Source: Vitis vinifera (lineage: Eukaryota; Streptophyta; Magnoliopsida; Vitales; Vitaceae). From it: a stretch of DNA of 64,000 bases. The stretch is from the NCBI RefSeq assembly GCF_030704535.1, contig NC_081822.1:9293001-9357000 (forward strand). Reading direction: 5' to 3'. A program made the translations under genes and the position numbers. Positions 24,747 through 38,000 of the stretch are shown here, one piece after another. Positions within the stretch are counted from its first letter, which is position 1. Each line of letters begins with the position of its first letter. The notes beneath the pieces were generated by a model that was not told the origin of the DNA, ran no database searches, and was given only the letters and a program-made list of their open reading frames with translations.

Positions 24747-26885
24747 AGCTAGGGCATCCAAAATCAATTGCTCTGGATGGTTATTAGTGGTAAGGCTTCA
24801 AGATCTGTTCATCCTCTCCTCAATGTATAAAAGAGATTGATGCATTTTTATTTTTACAGCTCGACTTTGATGCATTTTTTTCAATATCTTTCCTTATGGC
24901 ATGAATTATGTCTCACTGAAATATGATTTACATTCCTAAATATTAATCTCTAGTCTATACAATGACCCACTCGGCTTGCTGTGTGTTGAGAAAAATCGAT
25001 CCTTCTTTCTCTGTACTGGTGTTCTAATTGAATTTGTAACTTCAAATACACCACCTTGCCTACTGTTGCATAATATCATTCAGAACTTATGCCCATGATA
25101 CTAAATCTTTTAGTATTTCTGCTGCTCATCTGTTAACTCTGTGGCATGAATCAGGTAAATGCCTGAACAACCACTTCTGATGCTGATATATTGCATGGTT
25201 ATTGTTGTGATCAGTGAGGAGTGCTGATTGATGAGTATGAGGGAGGAGCATACATCATCTCTATCCAACGGTCTCTTGGAGCTGACATTGCTTCCAGTAG
25301 AAGGATGATCAAGTATGCAACAACACAGCAGAGCATGGATAGCATAACTTGTTTCCTAACCCTATTTTATGGCTAAAGCCTTTGGATCCCTGTGGAAATA
25401 TGGTCTCTCCTTACACAATGCTACATTAATTTGATAACAGAGACTACAAAAATAAAAAATTGCCAGTGTAAGTCGTTATGCTGCTCCTTTTGGTATCGAT
25501 GCTTGAACCCACTAAATGATCTGATGAGTGTGTGTGGTTGGCCTTTAAAAACTTGAACATGAGAGTCTTTTAAAATTAGAATACCGATACCCTAGTGTGA
25601 GTGAGAGAGAGCAGCAGTAACCGGCAACTTCTGAAATATTAATAGTACCTGGACCTCCTTTACTTACCCGCAACCCAATCCTTCAATCATACACTAAGCC
25701 TTGGGCTTTCCACCTTCCCCAAATTTCAAAACGTCAAATTCACAGCTTCACACAACAAACAAAGGATCTTGCTAGCCAACCATGCCCCACATTTTGGATT
25801 ATTGTACCTTCTAATCCAGTTGACCGTAGTTTGTGACTTTCACCCTTCATACTTTCCATCTTCACAACTCCTTCCTGATTTTCTCCACCCAATATCTCTT
25901 GTTTCCAACCCCAGTATTCTATCAATCCAAACATCATGATCATGTATGTACATTCTCCATTCACTAACCTCAGTTTCTACATTTTAATGAGATCCATCAT
26001 CGACTAATATATCACCCCTCAAAGCAATCAAACAAAAAAATTATTTAAGTTAAAAGGACTAACAAAGTGTGACAAAAATTGCACGTCATAGAAAATTTTA
26101 AAAACATGGCAATGAAAAGTGGGGAGCACGTCCCTTCCACGCCAAGCCTAATATCTTATTTGTTTACAGCATCTTTTTGTTTTTCCCGTTCTCTTTTTGC
26201 CCACTTGACAACCTTGCCATTGTCATGATGTTTGGTCTCCAGAACAATTAAGTCCCCATTTGAAATCCGTGGTCCTGAAATTGTTTTGGCTCGAAATTTC
26301 TTTCAAATTTATGTGAATAAAATATGAAGTTTTTGTTTCAAGATGGGGAGTCTTAGCACAATGGCCATGTTGGAACTTGGAACTTGGAACTGAAACTGAT
26401 GGAAATTGGTTAGGCAGGCGGTAATGCAATATTGCAATGTGGATAAGAGGCGTGGTGAACTTATGAGGGTGAAACCGTGAAAAGCCCAAAATTTGAATTG
26501 AAAGTACAAAGACATAAGGGGTGGAACCCACAAATCAGAGCTCTCCCTTTCAAATTGATGGTGAGAAACGACATTCAGTACAGTTCAATGTGCGTGACAC
26601 TAAGAAAGGGAAAACAGAGGACACTATGCGATCCAAGGAACTAAAGCTTAACAAAAATATGATATATAAAATGGTTAGACTTTAGAGGTGTTAAATAACT
26701 TAATAACGACGTGGTTTTTCACTGGGAGCTGCTCGAAACCTGGTTATCCCCACTTGACCTTTCTGCTCCTTCTCTCTCGACATTCACCACCACCATCCCC
26801 CACAAAATTTTGATACAAAAGAGAGAGGAGAAACAGTATCGTTATTGTTAGCTCTGCGAATGCTTCTTGCTTTCTTTCCTGGACA
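24747..26885. other. Intergenic region, no gene recognised
   Basis: The left portion should be the 3' UTR of the heme oxygenase homologue, and the right 150 bp the 5' UTR of the sulfotransferase-like gene. Short ORFs at 25740-25964 and 26223-26533 show no family features. Confidence 0.55.
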
Positions 26886-29800
26886 ATGGTTGACTACGTC
26901 TGTTTTTTCAACAAGGTGTGTCGATCAAAATCATGGTCTTTCACTTCCTATCCCATGTTTAGCTTCTGGGTGATTTTCAAAAACATTTTATTTTCTAAGC
27001 TTGGTGCTTGATGGGTGGTTTGGTGGTATATTTATATTGTTTTTCATGCGTATTTTTTGTGGTTATTCGTTGCAATGATTTAGTGTGGTGTGGTCTAACC
27101 TGGTATGGAGTGGATTTTTGATCCATTCTCTCTAAGAAAGGGCCTGCTCTGACCGTTTCTCTCGCCTTATTTTTATCATCGTATTTAAATAGATGAAATC
27201 CAAAATCTTGCTTATTTTTTCTACTTTTCTAAGTTTTCTTCTCTTCTGTTTATGGAGAGTTTTGGATGGAGTCCACAAGCTCTTCTCTCCTATCTCCGGT
27301 ACATTTGCGGCTTTCTATTTCTATTAACTTTACTGTATTTTGTTCGTGTTACATTCAAAATCATAGATTCAGCCTCTCGAGTTAGTCCTTCATCTGGGCG
27401 ACTTCAATGTTGCAGGATACACTGGTCATAAAGACTCCTAAGAAATCTCCACTATTATTGACGATGGTGGTGTTGGTTTTTGCCATGGTTTGTGGGGTTT
27501 ATATTTGCGCCATATGTCTAAAGCAAACAAGCAACAACACAAAAGCCAAGTTCTTGAAGTTCCAAGTAATAAACCAGGCCTCTCCTTCTTTTGGCATTGA
27601 GCCGTGGGAGATTCCCTATGTGCATTACCCAAAACCCAAAACCCATAGCAGGTAGCTGGAAATTTGTTCTCTGTTTGTGAATGATTTTGTGTTTTTTTTT
27701 TTTTTTGGGTGGGGGGGGGGGGGGGGGTGGGGTGGGGGAGTATGGGAGTTCAGGCCATTTGGGTTCACTGAAACTGATGGTTTGTTGCATTTCCAGGGAG
27801 GAATGTGTGTGTAATGGGGTCCGCTATTTTGCCATCTTGTCTATGCAAAGATCCGGGAGTGGATGGTTTGAGACATTGTTAAATAGTCATATTAATGTAA
27901 GCTCAAATGGAGAAATATTTTCGATTGGAAATAGAAGGAATAATATTTCTTCAATTCTGAGTACAATGGATAAAGTATATAACCTGGACTGGTTCAGTAG
28001 TGCTTCCAAGAATGAGTGCTTGGCTGCAGTTGGCTTCAAATGGATGCTTAATCAGGTGAGTAACATAACAGAATTTCAGTTCATGACTTGAATTTCATTT
28101 GAAAAATGTAGTTAATCGGTTATGCGCTTCTATTATTAAATGGGAGATCATGTTGTCCAGCTTCTTCAATTATCTATGTCCAGCTAATGTGTTTCCTTTC
28201 TTCGGATCTAGTGTCAATCATACGACTGGTGATATATGGAAGACAGGGGAGGGAAGTGGGAACTCAACCTTAGGGAAAGTGACATTGGTAATTAGTTGGT
28301 AATGTTAAGACTTAGGAATTATATCATATAATCCTAGGTTTCACTTTAAGGGTTGTTTAACACCAGTTTCAGAACCATTATTTCCTGAAATTTTCATATG
28401 GGTTTGCCCTAACCCTCTGTTTGATTGGTCAGAAAACTGAGGAGAAGGAATGAAAGAAAAATTTTGAATTTCATTTTCCATGCTCTTTGGCCCAACTAAT
28501 TTCAGTTTTCTGTGTGCGGAGCTTGATCTGTTTTTCTTGGTAAAATTTCTTTATCCTGCTAGGCTGCTAATAATAGGTGTTCAAACATGATTATAGCAAA
28601 TTTTTCTTTTTATCAAGAAGACTTTCCATGTCGAAAATATTCTTCACTTGAAGAAATTAGAACAATGAAATTCAATTGCATTCAAACTAGATGTTTAATG
28701 GCTTGACTTTCTGGATTAGATTACTAAAAACTAAGAGTAGCTCACTCAGGCTTAACTAAATTTTCAGGAGAAAGTGAACAGAGATGCCATATATTTAAGG
28801 AGGTGAGGTGGTACCTGCTTTATGTGGTGGAAGCTTTATATCCAAATTGAGGTGTAAGAAGGATGCTTTACACCTTAATGGAGCATATTTCACCCATATC
28901 TGTTTTTTCTTTTCTTTTCTTTTTTCCTTTTTTCCTTTTTGGCAAAGTGCATCTTCCTGACATCCATTAATGGTTCATAGGCAATACTGCCTCTCCTGTC
29001 CTTTCTCAAGTTAAAACCATCTTCTCTTTTGTTAGTGGAGGGGTGGTTGGGCTCTGGACTTTGAAACAGTGAGGCCTCTTGAAATGGGGAGTGGTATTAT
29101 ACCCTTTTGTTCAGGAGAAGTGGTAGTATAACTACCCAAAAAAAAGGAAGAAGAATTTAGATGAAGGAAAAGCCCATGTAGTACAAAAAAATTGTCTACA
29201 GGAACCTAGTGATATTTTGTCATGGGAATAGCATGCTTAGTGGCAGTACACAAGGAAAACATTTTCACTTGCTCAACAATTGGGCATCCCCTCCATCCTT
29301 ACCTATATGTGAACTGCTGCAGCAGGTGGAATAAGAACTGCAGAGTAAGCTACTTAGTTGTTGCAGTACAGAGGAGAAGGCTCATGAGGACTGTATGTTG
29401 AAATTTGAAGTAAATTTTCATGTTATTTATGAAGCAAAGAGATTGGGTTTCTATTTGGTATCAGCATTGAAAATTTGAAGTTGAAATCGGACAAAAAATG
29501 AAGCCAAGAGAAAGAACAACTATTGTTATGTACAAGGAACCTTGGATGTGAACTACTTTGAAGATCTTAGGGATATTTAATTACAAAAGTCTGGTTTGGA
29601 AAGGAGAAATTTTTAATTGTCAAATATGATGTTAACCAGAGATTGTGCAATCTACACAGATGGCACTAGCATCTGTTCTTCAAGATACTTGTATCATTTG
29701 CAGGGTAAAACTAATTTCCTCTTCCTCTTTTTGAGCAATGGGAGAAATCTATAACAAAGTTTCTTTACTTAGCCAAACCATTTATTCCCTGCCACAGATT

Positions 29801-30760
29801 TATTTCCTTTTTAGGTAGCTGTTTTCCTTCAATATATAACGTTTTCTTACTGTCTTGGAAGATCATCTTATCTATGCTATTTGCCACCTGGCTAAATCTA
29901 GTCATTACATTAGTAGTCAATCACAAAGTCTCAATAATGATGATTATAATCCAATCTCAATGTGCTAGAATGTCTTTCTTAAATGATGTAGCCATGACAT
30001 TAAATTATTAAGCCTCACATAATCAATAACTTAATCAGTAACATATCTCTTCTTGTCCTGTTATGCCTATATCTTTTGCAGGGTTTGATGGAACATCATA
30101 AAGATATAGTAAAGTACTTCAAGAATAAAGGTGTTTCTGCAATATTTCTCTTCCGTAGAAATCTGCTCCGAAGAATGATATCTGTGCTTGCAAATTCGTA
30201 TGACAGGGATGCCAAGCTTTTAAATGGAACCCACAAGTCCCATGTGCATTCAACAGAGGAGGTCTCTCTCTCTCTCATGGTTCTGCCAGTCATGTGCATG
30301 CTTGTACTAGTATAAAATGCAATCTCACAGATATTGTTTCAGGCTCAGATACTTGCAAAATACAAACCTACTGTCAATGCCACTCTACTGCTGCCTGATC
30401 TGAAGGAAGCAGAGGAAACAATCACCAAGGCTTTAGAATACTTCAAAAGCACTAGACATATTGTTCTTTACTATGAGGATCTGATCAACAACCGGACTGT
30501 AAGACTTGCATGCTATCTTACCCTTCTAGTTGAAGATTTTTTTCTTCTGAAATCTGAGTATAATCCTTTCAGAATTTCGTGTGCAGAAACTTAAAGATGT
30601 TCAAGAGTTCCTGAGGTTGCCATATAGGGACCTTAGCAGCCGTCAGGTTAAGATACACAGTGGGAACTTGCCAAAGCAAGTTGGGAACTGGGATGATGTC
30701 CAAAAGGCACTTAAGGGAACATCGTATGAGGGAATGCTCCATGCAGACTATCAAATGTAG
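26886..30760 (+). CDS. Membrane-anchored P-loop sulfotransferase (NodH-like), 6 exons
   Basis: Exons: 26886-26915, 27416-27651, 27797-28055, 30082-30261, 30343-30498, 30587-30760. All are GT-AG and in frame, giving 344 residues. The tiny first exon encodes ten residues (MVDYVCFFNK) and joins DTLVIKTPKKSP, the expected N-terminus of this plant family; starting at the ATG at 27407 instead would miss it. A single transmembrane helix covers about residues 23-43. The 5'-phosphosulfate-binding loop is SMQRSGSGWF (104-113) and the 3'-phosphate-binding region is IFLFRRNLLRR (196-206). This is the arrangement of type II membrane sulfotransferases with a Golgi-side catalytic domain, related to rhizobial NodH. 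The acceptor in plants is not known to me. For exon 6, the acceptor at 30586 keeps the frame, whereas an earlier AG at 30571-30572 would give an early stop. Confidence 0.93.
27692..27740 (+). repeat. T16 then G-rich tract with G16 in intron 2
   Basis: Sixteen T, then GGG, T, sixteen G (27712-27727), GGGG and GGGGG blocks separated by single T. It lies 145 bp before exon 3 of the sulfotransferase-like gene. The sense transcript could fold into a G-quadruplex. The exact G count is prone to sequencing error. Confidence 0.9.
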
Positions 30761-32039
30761 TTTGCAGCAGCAGTTGAAGCGATGTAAATAACAGCCTCAA
30801 AATTAATTTTGCCAAAAGAAGGAAATAGAAGTCATTAAGAGTTTTGGCTGCCCCAAGGGTTGGATGCTGCCGTCTTCTTTGATTAGTTCTTTATTGACCC
30901 TTGCTTCTCACATGTTTACCTGTTCTGTACTGATTAGGGTGCACCACTGCAGAATGTGTTATTTCACAGTAGACACATTCCTCTAGTGCACAAATTTTTC
31001 TTGTTCTTATATGAAAGAAACCAAGGAGGGAGTCAGTTGTGTGTAACTTATTTCCCACTCGTTTAATTGAGCAACCAAATTCCAAGTGTAACCGTATTGA
31101 TAATTGCTCTAACAATTAAGGTCCCAGCATATACCATTTTCAAGGGAACAGCTGAACCTGCAAACTGTATGATTTAACTGATGTTTCTGTTCATGTTATT
31201 CCATATGGTGCTTCAATAAAATGTGCTTACATTAAGTGATTGCCTCAAGAAGGGACCACTCGGTTGCACTACTATAGATAGTTTTTGTTCAATAATATTC
31301 CTTAGATATCCATCAAAGAATCATATTGAGCTTTTTTTTTTTCTTTTTGGCTTTAGGTGCGGACTTCAGCTGTTTCTTGTTTGTTAGATCTAGTGTTCCA
31401 TGAATGATATTGCAACTACGGAATCTGGCTGTTTAAGTTATTCTCAAACTTTGCTTGGAATTTCAAGAAGAGTCAAAAAACAAAGAGAGAAAACAGAGCA
31501 CTAAATAATTAATGCGGTGATTTCAAGTTTCAACCCACTGCAAAACTCCACACAAAACGCCAAGACCTGTGCCATAGAATCAAAACCTTGGAGCAGAAAA
31601 CCATTTTCCACGGGCTGGTGCTACATGGGGAAATGGGATAGAGCCATCATACGAGACAGCACTTAAAAGCTGTAAATAAAAATATGAAATCTCTTGCGTC
31701 AAAACTAGAGGTAAAAATATTTTTTAGCAGGAACAAGTCATTTCTGTAGTTCCTTCCAAGGGTATTAGGGTGGCAACACCCTGAGACAAATTGAACAATG
31801 AATTGGTAGATCATACAATCTTTACAGTGAGCATGCATCAGCACCCATGCGGGACTAATCAAAATGCAGTGCCCTCACTCTCTGATTTCCAGAGACTGCA
31901 AACCACCACGGAAAATGTATTCAAGATGGAATCATTTCCATACCATACAACACTACTATTTCCCTTCTTTTTTTTTTCCATCGCTTCTAGAAAAAAAAAA
32001 TGAACATTACAATGATGTTACAAATTTCTAACGCCCAGG
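30761..32039. other. Convergent intergenic region between sulfotransferase-like and metallophosphoesterase genes
   Basis: The genes on both sides end here, so the region should hold both 3' UTRs. No further coding or RNA gene is seen. Confidence 0.6.
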
Positions 32040-35000
32040 TCAATGAGTAACTGGCCCAGTTCTTGTCTCCAAATCAGGTTTCCCCGTTTGTTGAATAACA
32101 AAGTGGTCAACAATCCGAACAGTGGCTAATGGGTCCTGCTGAGGAGTAGCTGCACTCCACTTGCTAGGAAATTTTCTAAGGTGGCTAAGCTGCTTTGGCT
32201 GTTCTCCATCCCAGTCTGGGTCCAGTTTCCATTCCTTTGGCACCTGCAATTCAAAAACTACTTAAAAGGCAATATTAACAAACATATTTGCATTACTTAT
32301 ATACCCTAGGTACTTTTATATTCCTTTACTTTCAAACTCTGCGTCCAAATTTCTTTCCATTACAGATTGAGCTCTTTATGGTTCAATTTGGAAATTTTAA
32401 ATTAAAGCAGCAATTGATGATGAACTCCATAGCTACGATTTGGATCAGTCTAACATCCCTCTTCATTTTGAGATTGGTTTCATTATCATAAAATGATAAA
32501 CTGATGACAGTTATAGTTGCTACCATGGTTTGGCCATCAAAGGTAAAAGGCAACACCATAAAATTGTAAGGAAAATACCATGGCAACAGATTTTGATCTG
32601 CTATTTTTATTTTAATTAACATTTCTAAATTGTGTCCAAAAGATATTCTTGGTTGCATTAGTTGTTTTTTTCCCCCTAAAAATGTTTAAATTATTAGAAT
32701 TTTAATATGTAAAATATAATGAGAAAATGAGGAATGGGAAAGTTTAATATGGTTCCCAATAACAGGCAAACAGGAAAGACACCCACTGTAGTACCAAAAT
32801 ATAAATATTAACCACTAATTTGAGGTTTCTATTTTCTACATCCAGATAGGCCCCACCCCGGAGCTAAACCTTTAAGCAACTCCACCTATGAGCAGTAGTT
32901 CAGAAACAAGAACAGTGCAGCAATGCTGGTAACCAATAAGTAGTATGTTGGAGAATGCTAAAACATTATATAGAAAAACTTACTAAGCTATAAATAACTG
33001 GTAGAACATTGCAACTTCTAAGTGATTTTGGTTCCTTACCTTATCAACTGCAAGAGTGAAAACTTCAAGGTCACCATCACGATTGATATGGAATCGGGTG
33101 AAAGACTTGTAATTAGCAATGCGGAGTGATGAGAAGGCTTCATCAAAGTGAATGTGAAGCCAGTTAATGCAGATGTACAAGTAGCTTCCAAACACTAAAG
33201 ATACAACTGGAGTAGAGAAAACCCAAAAATAGAGGAAGACTGAAGCATAGTATATAGCAGCACCCCCTCTGGAGAGCGACAACACTCCTTTCTTGCATAT
33301 GTTGCTCCTGGTTACAGCCATGACCTGAGAATTTCCACAAGTTTACTAATAGCAAAGAAGATGACCTATTATTATATGAATGGAATGGAGAAAGCATTCT
33401 AACCTCTGGAACATCAAATGCAGACATGAGGTACTTGATACATGCCGGGTAAAGACCAAATGTCCATTGTTCTATACGAGCTCGAAGGCCTGTGGGATCC
33501 GGAAAGTGTTCACTCTCCACTGTTCGGTACCATTGATATAAAGTATGATAGCCTGAAATAAGTCCACCATCAACTCAAAGTCAACAATCAAATTAGCCTA
33601 GCAATTACTTGAAACTAGTTTTTTAATTTTAATGAGAATTGTTGTCACAGAAATGAACTCCACAGAATAAATACAAATTCACAAATCCAAGGCATGGCAA
33701 GGATAGAGGAGGGGCTTTACAGCAAGATCAAGCTTTAAGATAGGAGATGGCAGGAGAGTTAAATTTTGGAATGATGATTAGTGTGATGAATCACATTTGT
33801 GCATGTCTTTCCCCACTCTTATATTCCATAAATATGTTAAAAGGATCCTTGGATTGTAGATGTTTGGAAGGTGGAAGAGTCTTTAGAACTCTTGCTTCCA
33901 GAGACAATTGCATGATTGGCAGTTGGAAAGGATAGGATCTCTCTTTTCAAGGCTTCAAAAGGGAGGGATGCCAAGGAAATGTGAGGATAGCTTAAGTTTG
34001 AAGGGGCTCCAAGACTGGTAAGTTTTCAATTAAATTTTTTTGTTCCTCTTTGAAATTAGAGGATGTTGTTGCCCTTCCTACAAAAGAGATTTAGGTCCAT
34101 TGGTGCTATGTCATCAGAAGCTTCAATGTAAACATGTTAGTTCAAGAATACAAAGATAAAATAATCCACACACAAAAGTACAAGAGGTTTTAATATGGTT
34201 CGACCAACCATACCTACATCCATAGATGAGAGATGATCACTCCACTATACCACAGAGAATATTACAAAAGACAGAAACCATATACGACTATTGAGTTTGT
34301 GAAACATTTCATGTTTCTGTACTCCTTGTATCTACACCCTAAACCATGAGCTCCCTTATTTTCCCTGAGTGTTTTTCATTCTTCCTCACATCTTCATCCA
34401 CCCTGTATACAATATTCTTTTAAAAAAATATGTATATATCAATTAGGAATTTGAGACAATTCCTAACTTCGCACTTGCAATGGTGGGTTTCTTTGCATGG
34501 GAAGTGGTGTAGGGTAAGATTCATACTTTAGATCAGCTTAAAAGGAGAAGTTGGTTTTTGCTAAACAGGTGCATCCTTTGCAAAAGTGAAGAAGAATCAA
34601 CTTGTGAAACAACGAGTCTATGGGATTTTCTTTTCTCTTTTGGAACTACTTGGGTGGATCCTTCTTTGGTGAGGGAGACCATATTGGGTTGGAATAGAAG
34701 TTTTGTGGACAAAGGCAGAGAAAGGCACAGAGATCTGCGCCATAGTGTATGTTTTGGATTGTTTAGTGCAAGAGAAATCATAGATATTTTGAAGATGCCA
34801 AGCAAACAGTTCAGGCACTAAAAAATTCCTTATGTCCCTTCTCCTTTAGTCAAGAAAGTCCCTTGAAGCAGGACTTTCTCGATGTTCAAATGCATCGACT
34901 GTTTGGGTTCTTGTTCATAGGAGGGTGCTGGTTTTTCCTTTTTTTCTTTTTGCCTTTAGGCACCCTTTGTACTTCTTGTGTACCTACATTTCATACCCTG

Positions 35001-38000
35001 TTTAAACACTTCTTAATAAATTTATTTTTTCCTATCAAAAAAATATAACTAATAATTATATCAGGCTAGTTGTGGACTTCTAGATTGTCATGAACTGGAA
35101 TCAAGCTTTTAAAATATTAATGCTTCATTAATCAGCTCTTCTAATATCCAGTCTAGCTGTCCATGAAAGAATCTATTCTGACTTGGGATGTGCATTTTAT
35201 GCCTAGAACATTATATAATTTGTTTTATTTATTTTTTTTGATAGGTAAATTTAGATCATTATATAACTTGTATTCCCATGTAAAATAAGAATACAATCAG
35301 CAAGAATTTCTGTTACACTAACCATAAATATGGGAAATGCTCAAAGCATCTTATTTTTTTAAGGGCCATATGGAACAAGAAAACATTTTAAAAAATAAAT
35401 ACATAACAAAAAAGGGGGCAATGAAATATTAACCTGAGGTTGCTAGTAGTCTATGCCGGATACATGTCTCAACACCCAGTTCCAGCAGCAACATGAGAAC
35501 TAGTGCTGCAGCCAGGTGGGCAGAAACATGAAGAATTCCAATTATTACCCGTTTCTTTCGTGATAGTTTGGGCGGGACGAATATAATTGCTGCCATTAGC
35601 AACAGCATAGCACCTGCTAATGATACATAAGAGTGTTCCAGCATATACATAAAAGCATCCCACATTGTACTGAAGAAGCTCCTCAAGTGACCAGAAAATG
35701 AATCATCTTGCAAGATGTGATCAAGCTTACACTAGGCAAAGAGCAGACAAAAGTCATTTCTCAGTCACAAATAATTTGATACTAATTTACTAGATATGAA
35801 AGTAAATTATGTTTAGTACAACAATATAAGAAAGTGAAGAATTTCTGAACTCCTTTATTGATTATATTCGGTACACACCATACACATATATATACACACA
35901 TGACTGAATAAGAAAAAAATCAATCTAGCTTAATTCTCTCCTAAAATTAGGAAACTGAATCATAAGGAAATATCCTAAATGATCTCTCCTTTTTTATTCC
36001 TAAAATACTTTCCTAAATTAAAATCCTAACTTTGGCATTATTTCAACACTCCCCCTCAAGCTGGAGAATATATATCATATAATCCCAGCTTGCAAGTTAA
36101 GTCTTCGAAGTTAGGTCTAGGTAAAGCTTTGGTGAGGATGTCTGCGGTTTGGTGCTTGGTAGGAACATAGTTCAATTTAACCGTCTCACTAGTCACCTTC
36201 TCTGTGATGAAGTGTCTGTCAATCTCAACATGCTTGGTCCTGTCATGATGCACGGGGTTCTTTGTTATGCTTATAGCTGCCTGATTATCACACATCATCA
36301 GAATTGGAGATGAACTCGTTTGTCCCAGTTCACTAAGAACCCTTTTTATCCAAATCCCTTCACAGATTCCCTGTGCAAGAGCTCTGTACTCAGCTTCTGC
36401 ACTACTTCTGGCTACAACTGATTGCTTCTTACTCCTCCAGGTAACAAGATTTCCCCAGACAAAAGAACAATATCCAGAAGTGGACCGCCTGTCAATGATG
36501 TTTCCTGCCCAATCCGCATCTGAGTATACTTCAGTGTCACGGTTCTCTGTCTTTCTGAAGAATAGACCTTTCCCTGGTGTCATTTTTAAATATCTAAGAA
36601 TCCTGTAGACTGCTTCCATGTGTTCCTCAGTGGGGCTGTGCATGAATTGACTTACAGCACTCACTGCAAAGCCAATATCTGGCCGAGTATGTGAGAGATA
36701 AATCAAGCGCCCGACAAGCCGCTGATATCTCCCCCTGTCTACCGGTGTACTTTCTTTCTCGATACCAAGTTTCTTCTGACTATCCATAGGAGTATCAATT
36801 GGTTTGCATCCAAGCATACCGGTCTCCTTAAGAAGATCGAGTATGTATTTTCTTTGAGAGACTACAATTCCCTTCCTTGATCTAGCCACTTCCATACCAA
36901 GGAAATATTTCAAATTTCCAAGGTCTTTAACTTCAAACTCTTCTGACAAATACTTCTTCAAATTATGTAATTCCTCCATATCATTCCCAGATAGAATAAT
37001 ATCATCGACATAGACTATCAATATGGCCATTTTCCCGGCATGAGACTTCTTGACAAATAGAGTATGATCAGTCTGACCTTGTTTGTAGCCCAGCTTCAGG
37101 ACTGCTTTTGTGAATCTATCAAACCAGACTCGGGGAGATTGTTTAAGGCCGTACAAGGATTTTTGGAGTTTGCAAACCTGATTCTTTGCCATACTTTCTT
37201 CGAAACCAGGTGGTATTTCCATGTAGACTTCCTCTTCTAGGTCACCATTTAGAAACGCATTTTTTATGTCCAGTTGTTGCAAGCACCAATCTTGATTGAC
37301 AGCCAATGAGAGAAGAATCCTGATAGTGTTCAGTTTTGCAACAGGAGCAAAAGTCTCCTGATAGTCTATCCCATAGGATTGTGTAAACCCTCTAGCTACC
37401 AAACGAGCCTTGAATCTCTCAACTGATCCATCTGCTTTGTATTTTATGGTGAAAATCCACTTGCACCCCACAGGCCTCTTCCCAACCGGCAAATCTATGA
37501 TAGTCCACGTCCCATTCTTCTCAAGTGCATCAATCTCATCTTGTACTGCCTTCTTCCATTCTGAAATTTTTAATGCCTCTTGTATTGTGTTGGGAACCTG
37601 AGTATCATCAAGAGAAGTAGCAAATGCTCTGTAAGATGGTGATAGCCCTTCATACATAACATAATTCCCAATTGGATGATCTGTACATCTCCTAACACCC
37701 TTCCTCAATGCAATCGGCAGAGTAGAATCATCAATGTTGGGAATTAACACCTCTCCAGCCCTATCCTCACCTATGTTCTCTTCAGGAAGACTTGAATTGG
37801 AGTCAATATATTGGTCACATGTTGACTGTGATCCGTGCTCTAATTCTTGTCTTTTCCTCCTCCTGATGTAAACTTGTAAGTTCTCATTAGCAAGTTGTGG
37901 GGCTATAGGTTGAATAGGCATGGGAGACTGGATGGTCACGGGAGAAGGAACATCTGTGTGCTGGGCTGGCTGGACTGATGACGGCATGGGTGTGGACAAC

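Noticed and set aside
30571-30586. Earlier acceptor AG (30571-30572) for the last sulfotransferase exon
   Set aside because: Using it leads to a stop within 14 codons, whereas the AG at 30585-30586 gives the conserved C-terminus.
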